Position numbers and translations under genes: made by a program. DNA of 35,764 nt from Acanthaster planci (lineage: Eukaryota > Echinodermata > Asteroidea > Valvatida > Acanthasteridae): contig NW_019091580.1 in assembly GCF_001949145.1 (NCBI RefSeq), forward strand, positions 300,998 to 336,761, in the 5' to 3' direction. This document shows, one piece after another, positions 18,599 to 30,900 of the stretch. The stretch's first letter is position 1, and each line of letters starts with the position of its first letter. The notes under the pieces are model-generated. The model ran no database searches. It saw nothing but the letters and a program-made list of their open reading frames with translations, and was not told the DNA's origin.

Positions 18599-21500
18599 CT
18601 TCATGAAGAAAAAAAAACAAGAAAACAATGCCCAATACGTGTACATGTAAATCTAAAACTGATATGATGGCGAACAATGTGGCTCTCTTGAACTCACACT
18701 ATCCCTATTCCAAGGTCACAGAGAGAATAAAGTATTCAAAGGAGTGTGGCTCAATGAAACAATTCTTTTGGCTCAAAACTTCTCACAGTTGAAGTGAAAA
18801 TTTTGAGAATGTTTAAACTGAAAGAAATTATTATTGAGGAATTCACATGACAAATTATTTGGAGAGTAAGACTTTTTAACTTTAATAATTTCTTTTCTCT
18901 CCAAGTTAGGGGTCAAAGAAGAAAGCTTACTGTTGTTATTGGAAGTATGTCTGAACAAATTATTCTTCAGGCTCAAACCACTAGACAGTATACAAGTATT
19001 TGAGAATATTTAAAATAGAAAGAAACAATCAACCCCTTGTTGAAATACTCAAAGTCACATATTCCTCATTCATGGTGAAAACATATTTTAGAGGGCAAGA
19101 CAACTTTTTATTATGTTTTCTTTTAACCTTTTCAATTTCTTTTTTAGGTTGGGAGGGATTGACAAAAATCTTTGGATTCCTCAGAAGTGACAAAGTATCA
19201 TCATTCTATGGCTAATTCTGGACAGGAATAAAGAGTATGGAAACAACTGTTTTCAGACTGAAAGCAGCAATTCTTTTCAAATCAAGCCGTACCTTGTTTT
19301 TGTTTCCTTCACCCCTCAGAGATTGAGACCTCATTGCGTAGGCTGACCCTGGTCGAGAGAAATGGGCAAGGTCTGTCTGAGGGATGCTAGGGTCATAGTC
19401 TTTCACCTACAGATGGACAGATAAAAGCAGAACAACAAGCACCCAAGGATATTTGAAAACAATTCCAAATTCTGAATGGAATTATCATTGTTTATACTTT
19501 TGAGGGAGAGGGAAGATTTATTAATTCAATGAAGTTCTGGAGACATTCTGCCACAATTACAAATACGATGTACAGTACATCTGTGCTGTAGTCAGCACAA
19601 CGAATACCAAGCAACCTTCATCAGAAGTACATGTATAATGTTCTTTACAGGAGAAAATTAAGCTTTCAAAGATAACATCCACATACATGTATATATCTGT
19701 ACACATCTAAACAATGGGAAATGCATAAGTCAGCATACAGTAGATACCTTCTGTACGATATTGAGTCGGATAAGGTCTGCCTTGGGTGTTCTTTTGCATC
19801 CTTCAGCAGCAAAGAATGGCCAAATGGTCTCAAGTGCCGAGGCAAAGTCAACTGCTGTCCTGAAAAGTAAAAGACGGGAATTTTTCACTTAATGCATGTT
19901 CATGTACTGTACTGTACTTTGCAGGTTTTAAAAGAAGCGTTACAGCACCAAAATAAGGAAAAACAGTGAAATGAAGTGAAATGAGGTGCCAAACCCTCTC
20001 AAATGGACCAACAGATTAGCCAACGATAAGATTGAGTAAAATGAAGTTGAACCTTCTACATTTAAACATGTTTCTGAAGACAGTAGTTGATCTGTTAGCA
20101 ATTGATTTTTTTGTTTATGAAAGGTAGTCATAGTAGCGGCGGTGGTGGGAGAATTAGATGACAGTAGATTTTTACTATTTACCTTCCTCTGTTGTCTTTC
20201 AAGGTGAGGTCCGGTTTGCTCTCCATGAGTTTCATGAGAACTTTGCCGTGTCCCTGGAAGGCAGCACAGTGGCAAGCTGTCCACAGCGTGCCACTGTTAC
20301 TCTGGTTGACATTTGCACTACAAGGGACAAAACAACAAATTGTCATTCGTGACACATACGCGTACAATACAAGTGCATGTACTTCTGAACACCTTAAATT
20401 GTTTATTTAAATGCCTCACACAGTTCAACAGCCTTTAGGTTGAGAGTCCATCAGGTGAGGGGCTTTCAACATCATAAAACTATCAACCAGTTTAAAATAT
20501 GTGTAATTTCCCGGTTTCAGACGCAATTTTGAAACCAGTATTTTGGAATCTACATGTTACTCTCATACAAGTACTGGAACATGATAATAACTGTCTTAAT
20601 TGCTACTTTTTCTGAAAAAAGAAGAAGACATGTACATGTATATTCACTCTTTGCACGCTGCCGCCATAGGCATGCAGAACCTTGATCTAACAGCATAATG
20701 AAGCCGGTTCAGTGATTCATGTGTAGGCCTACATGTACATGTATGTTGTTTAGTAATTTTGCATGTGCTGTGTCGGCTCTTGTACCATGCAACTGGGCAA
20801 TATTTCCAAAGCTGCTTGCAGGCAATTCTGGCACGATTTTACAAGCTGCAAGTTTGAGGCTCTGCATGCCTATGGCGGAGTGTGCAAAGAGTGAATTATG
20901 TAAAAAAGAAAAAAAGGGAGGGGGGAGGAGACAAGGTGAGAGACATGTATGCATGACTGGGAAGTCCACAGTGTAAACCTTTACATGGCAGAGCTCAATG
21001 ACCCATTCCATTCCAAAGAGTTAAGCTTGGAAGACTTTCTAATAGCTTCCAAGCAACCAACACGTTCCCAAAGAGTGGTTTTGTTCATAAAACTCAGAAC
21101 GTTAGTGATTGAAATGTTTTCTGACCCCCCCCCAAAAAAAATCAATGAGATATTTCTCCCTGTCAACTTTGGGCACACAATTTCATGAAAAAGAAAGAGG
21201 CAGCTTGCACAATAGTTTCTAACACGTCACACTTATCGTCAAACAGGCTTTCGTAATTCAACTGATTATCGTGCTGGGCATGACGGCTCGATCTTTGCGC
21301 AATCTCACTGCACAACTGGTTGATGATTCTGCCATTAGACAAACACCTTTTCTTTTCAATTCATGGTTGCTTCAAAGAGGGAAGTACACGTAAAGTGTGG
21401 GATATTATACTGATGGCGCAAAGTGATGGCGTGATCATGCTGATCAAGTGATCACACTTGGCTAATTCAACTTCTGCTTCTCACTGGAGAAATAAACTGG

Positions 21501-24500
21501 CTCAGCCTTTGGTCCTAGCCACTTTCATACCCCACTTGTATCCACCTGTCAATGCACTAGTTTGAAACCACTCTCTCCCACTTCTATGGTGTATTTTCAC
21601 CATTACCAAGCCTTTCTTCTATCTACTACTATGACTGTAGGCTCATTAAATATTCCTACCAGTACATACATGTACAATGTACTTGCTCACCCGTGTCTTA
21701 AGAGATACTCCACTATCTCACTGTAGCCCCAGAAGGCAGCATTGCAGAGTGGTGAGAAGCCGTTGCTGGACTTGAAGTTGACATCTGCACCCTGGGCCAC
21801 AAGAGACTGAACAAGCTGTTATACAAGGAGACAATGAAAGGGGTCGTCAGCGCAGACTGCTTTTAAAAAGGTGACCATTGCAAAAATCAAAAGATTTTAA
21901 TACTGCTATTCATCATACCCTTTAGAATTAAATGCAAAGAACTGAAAAAATCTGACAAACTTACCACCCGGTTAATGTTTCAAATTATAAACATGTTGTA
22001 AATGTGCAGCATAATCTGTCTATATGATTCCTTTCATGAGATCCCATTCTACACATGTATGAATGTCAAAACATCAGTGTTACGGTAGATGTCCTCCATA
22101 TTGTACAGAGTGTTGTCATACACACAAATCTTCACTAAGCTGCGACCACAAGTTTTTTGAACTGATCAGTAACCAGTTTTGCTGTAATCAGATAGAGAGT
22201 GTTGGGAATTTTCATAGATTTTCACTATCCTGTCCATTTGTGGAGAGGATATTATCTGAACATTTTATTTCCTGAAAAAGATTTCAATTCAATCTCAGCC
22301 TGACCTTTCAAGTTATTCAACACATGCATACATGAATGTTTGCACTCGAGAATAATAGTGCAAGTACATGAACAATGGAATCTGTACATACTGGTAAGTA
22401 ATCCTAATGTACACGCGCATGTACATGTATATATACAAACTTGTCTTTCGATAAAGGGTTATTGCTGGCATTTGAAACTGGCTCTCCACATGATGTGCCT
22501 TGTTTGCTTTTGTACGGTGTATACATCTGTTTATGTGTACAAAACAAGGGGTCTAAAAATGGCTTGTGGAGTGTCCAAGAAGTCCAGATGCCAGTCTGGT
22601 GAGAACATTTATTGGTTCACTGTTCTGGAACTACATGTACATTCCTGACTCAACTGTGAGTGGTCCAGTTTCAAAGCCCAGTTGTAACATGATGTTTTTT
22701 ATTCCCCCGATATGGAATACTCTTTTCAATTAAAGTTTACACTTAATTGTGGTATGTATTATACAAATTGCCGAAATCTAGTCACAAATTTATCTTTTTC
22801 GTTTTTAACAGCCAATATGGAACTGATGCCACAAGTGCTCAAATTCTCCTGAAGACTGTTTGGCCATCAGGTATCAAGGAGAGTGATCATGTTTTGATTC
22901 CTGGGTTGGCCAATTTCAACTTTTGTTTCCCTAACCAAAAAGTCACTTTTACACTATTAATACATGTACATGTACATGTATGTGACGCCCCTGCTTGTTA
23001 CGAGACCCCGCCACTTACTATTGCTACATGTACTGTCTATGTACATGTTACATGTACATGTACATGTATTTACATGTACTTTAATGGAAATAAAGTGAAA
23101 TGGAGTAAAAATTAAATATTTATTTTAAGATTTTTGATTTGCAGCTGCCCCAAAAGTCTGAAAGTACATACATACATGTAAGAACTTGGAGGCATGTGGG
23201 CCACATTTGTATGCCTTTAAACTTTCTCGGTCTACAGGAAAAGATATTAGATGAAAGAACTCAACCAAATATACATGTACCTACATGTACCTGTACATGT
23301 ACAGTACCACTAATTTTTCCCTGTAATAACATGGGTACATGTATCAGTGATCCAAAAGCAATGAAGTGGGAGTACATGTAGGGCAGTCTGACCTGTTTTA
23401 AAGGAAATCTCATGCAATTTTAGGATTATCAGAAAGAGCATCATGTGACAAACAGAAAACACTTTATTCAGCTTTATTTATGCCTTATTACATGTACATG
23501 TATGTCAGTATGTTAAGGGCCGACAATTAATTGAAATAGCCCCAGAGCTAGAGTTTGTAAAGTACACAGGCCTACTGCAGAAAAGGCAGAAGACTCAATT
23601 TCTAAACTTATTAATATCAAAAGTTCCCTTGTTATGATGTGTCAAAAGTAGTATGGTTAGTGTGGCCCAGGCATTATCTGTGATTGATGGTACGTCAGCA
23701 CAGTCTGCATGGTCAGGAAGTTTGGCATGACTGGGAAAGGCCTTCTACTTCTACCAGTACATGTGCATGTATGCTGAAACTTAGCGAGGTCTTTATTTTG
23801 TGTACATGTACATGTACCCTAACATGTCTGGTCCCAAACATGGCACACATTCATTTTTGGCTTTTTGTATTTACAGAGCAAGATTTTAGGCTCAAAGTTC
23901 ACAATTAGTGAAAATTCTGACACTGATTCATAAATCTCGATGTTACATACCCGGCACGTGTACCTGCAACGTGCAGACTGAACTCATTTCAAATGTATGA
24001 TGCTTTAGAAGAGTTTATCAACTTGTTTATTCAGGACTGTCTAAGATTTTTTTTCAAGTGCCCCACGTTAGGAAACACTGAGCTGAATTCAAGCCCAATT
24101 TCTGGACCCCAATATTTTGGATTTTGAATGAAAGTTAATGACACTGAAATTGCTTACAAAGGTTCAACACCATTTTATCATGAAGGCACATAAACATCAG
24201 TAGTTTTGATGAGTTTTTCAAGAGAGAGGTTTGGCAATGCTGCGTGATTTAAGAAAGACAAATAAACATTGAAATGCGCCTTCATGTACACGTACAATGT
24301 ACATGAATGAAACAGTAGGGTAGCTAGATTCATAGACCCAGACACTGGTGACACTATTCCTGATACGTGTATGCTGTTTCTTGAATCTTTGTGTGACTGT
24401 CATTTTTGACTGTGATAATACCATTAAGGTACATGTACTTGTACAATGTACAAAGAATGAAAATGTGACTTAAAGAATCAACGTACATGTATGTACCTTA

Positions 24501-26619
24501 ACTGACTGAAAACTATTTTGCCCAAAATACCAGTATCTACAATATTCAACCACAAAATGACATATGTTGACAGAAATCTTAATTTCAGACAAATCTGTTT
24601 AACTGAATTAATATCCTTACATGTATACGGTACTTGTATGTACGTGTACAATGTACACGTACCTTGATTTAAATTTTTCATTTTACTTGTGGTGCATATC
24701 GTGGAGTACCCTAAGTTCAGGCATACAAATATCTGCCCATGCAGAATCTGAGATATTTCCTTTGAGTGGTGGCTGGTGCGTACATGTAGGTACATGGTTT
24801 GCAACTCTGTCGTCTGTTCTTATTTTCCTCATGAAAATTTTGTTTTTCTGTTTCATATACTCACAAAAAGACAATTTGCAAACAGAAATTAACAATTCCA
24901 TTTGATAAAAAGGTACATGTAGGAGAGATTATCTCAGACATTTAGAACAATGTGCTGCTTGCTTCTTGTGTACGAAAAAGAGCCCTGCTTTGGGCACATG
25001 GTCCACCGGGGTGGCTCGCAATGCCATTTGTTATTTAAGTGATCACGCTTCCACGTACCTGGGTAAGCCTGTTCGATATGACGATATTTCATGATATTTC
25101 CATATGATGTTGATATTGGATATCATATCATTCATAAAAACACATATCGGGATATCGTGCAAATTGATATATGCCAAAAGTTATCGCGATAAGCTCCCAA
25201 CAATGCACGGTAAATGCACATAGGGAAGTCAATGCACCGTGTGTTGAGCCCATGCCAAAAAGCTACACTGTAAATGTCACTTCTACATGTAGGTCCTGTG
25301 ATTTAAGTAAGATAGAAATCTGAATGAAACTTTTCCTGTTTTGTTGGACCATAGGGCTAGCTTGATCTCCCATAGCTTAATGAAAATTGAACTTCAGTTG
25401 CTTACACGTACACGGCATCCTTAAACATACAAATGTTAACGGAATTCTGTCAACCATAAAAACATACCATTTATTTTTGATGGACCATTTAAAAAGCGAA
25501 AGACCTGTGGTTTACACATGTACATGTACTTACATGTCATTATAGACGGAGTGAAGGTGTGCCTTAAAGTAAATGTGTACCAGTGTGAATTATATTTAAT
25601 ATTTTGAAGCTGAGATGCTACTGAAAATGTTGTTTCGGACATTACATTTTCCGTAAACAAGCTAGGACCTAATATCCTTCACTTGGACTGTGAGTAAATT
25701 ATCTAACATCAAAGAGAGAACATGCACATAAAAAACTCAAAAATGATGACTAAAAAGATATTTGTGCACTTTTTGTGCACATTGTTGATATCAAAAAATT
25801 TTGTTGAAATGACAAGACTACATCATTTTCCGTAAACAATTTTGAAACGTTCGAAACAATTAAAATTTTGCAGTATTTTGAAAGAAAGGAATAATTTAAG
25901 CTATTCACAATTTTATTTTGGAAGCATCTACACATATTGTAGGCCTATGCGTAGTCTAATTACATCCCTTAAGAACAGTCTTTCTATAGAGCCCACGTAC
26001 ATGTACATGTACATGTATCTGTATACTGTTAAGTGGTTTTCCACTAGGCGCCCAAATACTGCAAAACGACAACATGTACCGGTACCATCACCAATCCAGG
26101 CGCCAACCTGGAACCGTGAATTCACAATCTCTTACATGTACATGTATGTCAGATTCTATTACATGTACAATGTATTTGAATAGAAAAGCCCTTAATATTT
26201 TTTTGGGGGGGGGGATTACTTTTTGACAAAAAAAAATTCACTGGTTAGTTGCAGTTGTATGATTTCTGCACGTAGATAACGATGACGGCAGGAACCAATT
26301 TTGTTCCTTGCCCAAAACATGGCGACTGAACACCATGTCTACTCCAAAAGTGGTAATTTTTGGGTTCAAAAATTTTGAAACTTCGACACAAAAAAAAGAA
26401 GTGCGGTGTGTAAGACATGTAGCATTAAAAAATTATAAAATTAAACATTATTTAGAAAAATTGACTCGAGACTTGACAAAAAATGACTTGAGACTTGACT
26501 TGCTAAAATTTGACTTGGGACTTGACTTGACTAAAAATGACTTGGTTACAACACTGAGAATCACTCACATTTAAACTTCCGCTGGCAGCAGCTGTTGCTA
26601 GGTCCACCGGTGCAGCCAT
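18500..26619 (-). CDS. Ankyrin-repeat protein, family not identified (six coding exons, about 211 aa)
   Basis: Joining, on the minus strand, 26619-26569, 21815-21691, 20317-20183, 19859-19748, 19406-19293 and 18598-18500 gives 636 bases, 212 codons with the stop, in phase throughout. The N-terminus (MAAPVDLATAAASGSLN, then LVQSLVAQGADVNF) is an ankyrin repeat split by intron 1. Two further ankyrin units follow (SSNGFSPLCNAAFWGYSEIV and SNSGTLWTACHCAAFQGHGK). A non-ankyrin tail includes FFAAEGCKRTPKADLIRL, DLAHFSRPGSAYAM, TYAAQLGDVLAEED and a C-terminal PSFNIWRS. Ankyrin repeats are protein-binding modules and there is no signal peptide or membrane segment, so it is probably an intracellular adaptor. 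I do not recognise a named family. An upstream in-frame ATG at 26727 would add 36 residues but has a poor context, whereas 26619 has G at -3 and +4. Confidence 0.85.
18599..19292 (-). other. Ankyrin-repeat gene intron 5
   Basis: An intron of 694 bases between GTACGG and TTCATGAAG on the minus strand. No other feature was recognised. Confidence 0.75.
19293..19406 (-). CDS. Ankyrin-repeat gene, coding exon 5
   Basis: Exactly 38 codons: VKDYDPSIPQTDLAHFSRPG onward to GEGNKNK. It is bounded by ATCTGTAG and AAG|GTACGG. The FSRPGSAY motif looks like a conserved short linear motif. If the donor were not used, the frame would continue for about 26 more residues to a stop. Confidence 0.82.
19748..19859 (-). 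CDS. Ankyrin-repeat gene, coding exon 4
   Basis: It completes the split Arg codon of the third ankyrin unit and then encodes TAVDFASALETIWPFFAAEG and CKRTPKADLIRLNIVQK. TAVDFA is the start of a final, degenerate ankyrin helix. The acceptor is CTTTTCAG, the donor is AAG|GTATCT. Confidence 0.85.
20183..20317 (-). CDS. Ankyrin-repeat gene, coding exon 3: ankyrin unit
   Basis: It encodes ANVNQSNSGTLWTACHCAAF, then QGHGKVLMKLMESKPDLTLK and DNRGR. It matches the ankyrin consensus (GT.L..A...GH..V...L), with Trp in place of the usual Pro of the TPLH motif. The acceptor is CCTTGTAG, the donor is GAAG|GTAAAT, with a split codon at each end. Confidence 0.9.
20318..21690 (-). other. Ankyrin-repeat gene intron 2
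   Basis: An intron of 1373 bases. It contains the inverted-repeat element at 20642-20898 and TACATGTA palindromes. Confidence 0.8.
20642..20898. mobile_element. MITE-like inverted-repeat element (257 bp)
   Basis: Arms 20642-20685 and 20853-20898 are inverted over about 45 bases with few mismatches, sharing ATTCACTCTTTGCAC and CCGCCATAGGCATGCAGA. There is no coding capacity. Size and structure fit a small non-autonomous DNA element. Confidence 0.65.
21691..21815 (-). CDS. Ankyrin-repeat gene, coding exon 2: ankyrin unit
   Basis: It encodes LVQSLVAQGADVNFKSSNGF, then SPLCNAAFWGYSEIVEYLLR and HG. It is a canonical ankyrin repeat (GADVN, G.SPL..A...G..EIV..LL..GA). The acceptor is TATAACAG, the donor is CGG|GTGAGC. 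Confidence 0.92.
22964..23076. repeat. ACATGT simple-repeat cluster
   Basis: Runs of (ACATGT)n occur at about 22964-22981 and 23038-23070, with single copies between. Every unit is self-complementary, so each run can fold on itself. Confidence 0.85.
24281..24307. repeat. Perfect 10-bp hairpin TTCATGTACA / TGTACATGAA
   Basis: Arms 24281-24290 and 24298-24307 are exact inverse complements around a seven-base loop CGTACAA. Confidence 0.8.
24640..24662. repeat. Perfect 23-base palindrome
   Basis: GTACGTGTACA at 24640-24650 and TGTACACGTAC at 24652-24662 are exact inverse complements around a single A. It shares the TGTACAATGTACA core found at several other places. Confidence 0.85.
25073..25195. 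repeat. GATAT-rich degenerate simple sequence
   Basis: Repeated CGATAT / GATATTTC / GATATC words over about 120 bases, with no unit length held constant. It is likely a decayed microsatellite within intron 1. Confidence 0.6.
26463..26545. repeat. 27-bp minisatellite (GACTTGAGACTTGACTTG units)
   Basis: Three imperfect units begin at about 26463, 26485 and 26512, each GACTYGRGACTTGAC followed by an A-rich stretch, and a partial fourth starts at 26539. The array ends about 25 bases from the donor of the ankyrin-repeat gene's first exon. Confidence 0.75.
26569..26619 (-). CDS. Ankyrin-repeat gene, first coding exon
   Basis: It encodes MAAPVDLATAAASGSLN, the first helix of an ankyrin repeat, with donor AAT|GTGAGT in phase 0. 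The ATG context (GCTATGG) is strong. The open frame extends upstream to an in-frame ATG at 26727, which has T at -3 and is less likely. Confidence 0.75.
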
Positions 26620-26727
26620 AGCAGCTACAGTACATGTATCTGATTTTCCTCGGCCTGTTGGAGGCGCACTCGTTGTGTTAACGGTGGGCTCGCACGCGCG
26701 CTCGGGGTTGTACCACTGATTGTCCAT

Positions 26728-27929
26728 ATAATAGAGATCAGTGGGTAGTACAGGTGGATTAGAAACGGATGCTTGCTCCAGCCAAATCACATAATGCACT
26801 CAAATTCTCAACGAAATACAGACAAATTTTGTTAAACATACAGACGACCAAAATGAATGCCAGCTTGTGAGATTTGGAAGAAATCAGCGTCTAAAAATTG
26901 TCTAATGCTCGCTGAGAAGTGTAGGCAAAATGTATTTCAAAATGGTGAGGGCTTACTGCTTTTTACCGTTACACTACACACCAAAATAATACGAGCTCAT
27001 GCAAAATCGGACAAACTAGCGCCGCCTGTTGACTCTCGGTAAGAGGTTGGCCTCCGTTTATTTTCACTGGAAATTCAAAATTAAGGCCAGAAGATCACTT
27101 ATCGTTTCACTTTTATGGGGGTTAGCCACGACATTTTGTTTATTCGCCTTTCCCCGAAGATACCCCTAAAATAGTAGTATAACTATGCTCTCAGCTGTGA
27201 ATGTAGCCGCCCACTTCCATCCAAAATACGCCCGCAATTTGGTTCTTTTTGCGAAAGAAATACACCGAATTGGAAACAACCAGTCCCAAATTCGGGATTT
27301 ATAGAAATATTTCTATGATCCCTCCTGGTTATGACATGTCTTATTGTAAATTTCCCGCGGGATCACAAAATATTAATGAATACGCGCGCAGAAATACAGC
27401 AATTTGGTGGAATGATTCCAGTTAGGGATAACACTCTCTGGACTGAAACAAAATATGCCTTCAAAAAAAAAATGGAAACTGGAAAATGAAAAATCATGAA
27501 AGAGTTTCCAGAGTTTTTGACGTTCAGGTATATACCAGTTTCTTCACCCCTCAAAATAAAGTATTCGTTCCGGATAGATATCACCCAAAACGTGCGTTAT
27601 TACGGTTACGAGTAAGAAAATACTGAGGCCCATATTGCCTGTGCGCGAATCACGACTTGCAGCGGTCAAGTTCTGTGTTGGGAGCATTTTATATCACGGG
27701 GACAGGACAGTTGGAAACAAGAGTAATAAAACCCACCTGTGAAAATGCCAGCTTGTACTTTTAAATGTATCAGACGAAACAGGGCCCACATCGCTCTATT
27801 TTCCAATGGAGAGTAGGCATCCATTTTCAAAAAGGCGATGGGCCTCACGTAGAAGGCTTCGAGGGGTGATCTTTGGAGAGAAATATATCCAACGGGTTAA
27901 CCCACTTAAATCACTACATACAGTTTCCA
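26728..27929. other. 5' flank of the ankyrin-repeat gene; no gene recognised
   Basis: Probably holds the minus-strand promoter, but no TATA box or clear initiator is identifiable. Short open frames have no recognised domains. Confidence 0.5.
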
Positions 27930-30900
27930 ATGATAATTGGAATAATATCACTCTAACTACAATGGATGTGGATATTAAACTTACACCACAGGATAGAAGA
28001 ACATGAGTCTGATGATGCAAATATTTCCGGATTTGGACCATTTTCAGGTGTTTTATGAAGAGATGAAGGGAGCAAAGTATGTTCAGGAAGATTTAACGCA
28101 AGGTTTGGACTTGTCAGAACTATAGTGAAATTTGAAGCAGTAGGGCAAAAGCTTCACACTTCTTTTGACAATATCTCTGTAACTACAACAATTACGAATA
28201 TGAAGCTCACGCCATTAGATAGAGGAACATGTGAACTCTGCTATGATGCAGAGATTTCCGGCTTTGGACCATTTTCAGGTCTTTTATGAAGGTATAAAGG
28301 GAGCAATGTATATGCAGGAAGATACAATACAAGTTGTGCACAGGGCACAACCGGAGTAAAATTTCTAGCAGTAGTGAAAGAACTTCACACGTCTTCCGAG
28401 AATATCTCTCCAACTACATCAAACGTGGATATGAAACGTACACCATTGGATAGAGGAACAAGTGAAGTGTTCTATGATGCAAAGATTGCCGGACTTAGAC
28501 CAGTTTCATTTTGTTTACGGAGGGATATAGGGAGCAATATTTGGCAGAAAGTTTGAATACAAGGTTGTCGGAAGGAACAAAAGGTGCAGAATTTCAAGCA
28601 GTAGGGCAAACACTTTACACTTCTTTCGAGAATATCTCTCTAACTACAACGAATGTTGTAGTTATTGGATAGAGGAACATGTGCACTGTCCGATGATGCA
28701 AAGAATACCGTATTTGGACCATTGTTGGTTTTTTATGGAGGGATATGGGGAGGAACGTATGTGTGGGAGGTTTGAACGTAAGGTGTGCACAACTTATATC
28801 ACTGGATAAAGGAACATGTGAGCTGTCTGAAAATGCAAAGATTGCCGAGTGTGGAGCATTTTCAAGTCTATTATGAAGGGATATAGGCAGCAATGTATGA
28901 GCAGGAACTTAGAATCCAAAGTGTTCACAAGGCAAGCAGCAAGACAAAAACTTAACAATTGTGATGGAAGGACAGGTGGCCTATTCAAAAATGCAAAGAT
29001 TGCCGGATTTGGACCATTATCAAGTCTTTTATGGAGGGATATAGGGAGCAATGTATGTGCAGGAAGGCTGAATCCAAGGTGTGCACATGGAACAACCGCT
29101 GCCAAATTTAAAGGCAAAAACTTCACACTTCTTTCGAGAATATCTCTCTAACTAAAAACGAATGTTGATATGAAACTTATATACCACTGGATAGAAAAAC
29201 ATGTGAGATGTCAGAAAATGCAAAGATGGCCGAGTTTGGAACATTTTCAAGTCTATTATGAAGGGATATAGGCAGCAATGTATGCACGGGAAGTTAGAAT
29301 CCAAAGTGTTTACAAGGCAAGCAGCAGGACAAAAACTTAACAATTCTTTCGAGAATATCTCTCTAACTACAACGAATGTAGATGTGAAACTCATACCACT
29401 GGATGGAGGGACGTGTGACCTAATCAAAAATGCAAACGTTGCCGGATTTGGAGCATTATCGAGTCTTTTATGAAGGGATATACTGAGCAATGTATCTGCA
29501 GGAAGGTTGCATCCAAGGTGTGGACAAGGAACAACCGCTGCCAAATTAAAAGTAGTAGGCAAAAACTTCACACTTCTCTCGACAATATCTCTCTAACTAC
29601 AACGAATATGGATGTGTATCTTATACCACTGGATGGAGGGACATGTGAACTATTCAAAAATGCAAAGATTGCTGGATTTGGACCATTATCAAGTCTTTTA
29701 GGGAGGGATATAGGGAGCAATGTATGCGCAGGAAGTTAGAATCTAAAGTGTTCACAAGGCAAGCAGCAGGACAAAAACTTAAACAATTCTTTCGAGAATA
29801 TCTCTCTAACTACAACGAATGTGGATGTGAAACTTATACCACTGGATGAAGGACATGTGAACTATTCAAAAATGCAAAGATTGCTGGATTTGGTCTATTA
29901 TCAAGTCTTTAATGGAGGGATATAGGGAGCAATGTATGCGCGGGAAGGTTGAATCCAAAGTGTTCACAAGGCAATCAGCAGGACAAAAACTTAACAATTC
30001 TTTCGAGAATATCTCTCTAACTACAACGAATGTGGATGTGTATCTTATACCACTGGATGGAGGGACATGTGAACTATTCAAAAATGCAAAGATTGCTGGA
30101 TTTGGACTATTATCAAGTCTTTTATGGAGGGATATAGGGAGCAATGTATGCGCTGAAAGTTAGAATCCAAAGTGTTCACAAGGCAATCAGCAGGACAAAA
30201 ACTTAAACAATTCTTTCGAGAATATCTCTCTAACTACAACGAATGTGGATGTGTATCTTATACCACTGGATGGAGGGACATGTGAACTATTTAAAAATGC
30301 AAAGATTGCTGTATTTGGAGCATTATCAAGTCTTTTATGGAGGGATATAGGGAGCAATGTATCTGTGGGAAGTTTGAATCAAAGGTGTGCACAAGGAACA
30401 ACCGCTACAAAATTGAAAGGAGTAGGCAAAAAATTCACACTTTTTTCGAGAATATCTCTCTAACTACAACGAATGTGGATATGAAACTTATATCACTGGA
30501 TAAAAGAACATGTGAGCTGTCTTAAAATGCAAAGATTGCCGAGTTTGGAGCATTTTCAAGTTTATTATGAAGGGATATAGGCAGCAATGTATGCGCGGGA
30601 AGTTAGAATCCAAAGTGTTCACAAGGCAAGCAGCGGGACAAAATTAACAATTCTTTCAAGAATATCTCTCTAACTACAACGAATGTAAATGTGAAACTTA
30701 TACCATAGGATGGACGGACATGTGAACTATTCAAAAATGCAAAGATTGCCGGATGTGGAACATTATGGAGTCTTTTATTGGGGAATATAAAGAGCAACAT
30801 ATGTGCAGGAAGTTAGAATCCAAAGTCTTCATAAGGCAAGCAGCAGGACAAAAACTTAACAATTCTTTCGAGAATATCTCTCTAACTACAACGAATGTGG

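Larger units (their letters stand above)
21816..26568 (-). other. Ankyrin-repeat gene intron 1 (4.75 kb)
   Basis: A large first intron from GTGAGT to TATAACAG. It holds the densest clusters of ACATGTAC-type palindromes in the window, a GATAT-rich segment (25073-25195) and a 27-bp minisatellite next to its donor. No other coding exon is convincing. Confidence 0.75.

Noticed and set aside
26569-26799. A longer N-terminus for the ankyrin-repeat protein beginning at 26799
   Set aside because: The first codon there is GTG, not ATG. The next in-frame ATG (26727) has a poor context, so the start at 26619 is preferred.
27745-27815. A THAP-like start, MPACTFKCIRRNRAHIALFS
   Set aside because: Only the first CxxxC spacing resembles a THAP finger. 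The frame stops after 23 codons and the later Cys/His and conserved aromatic residues are missing.
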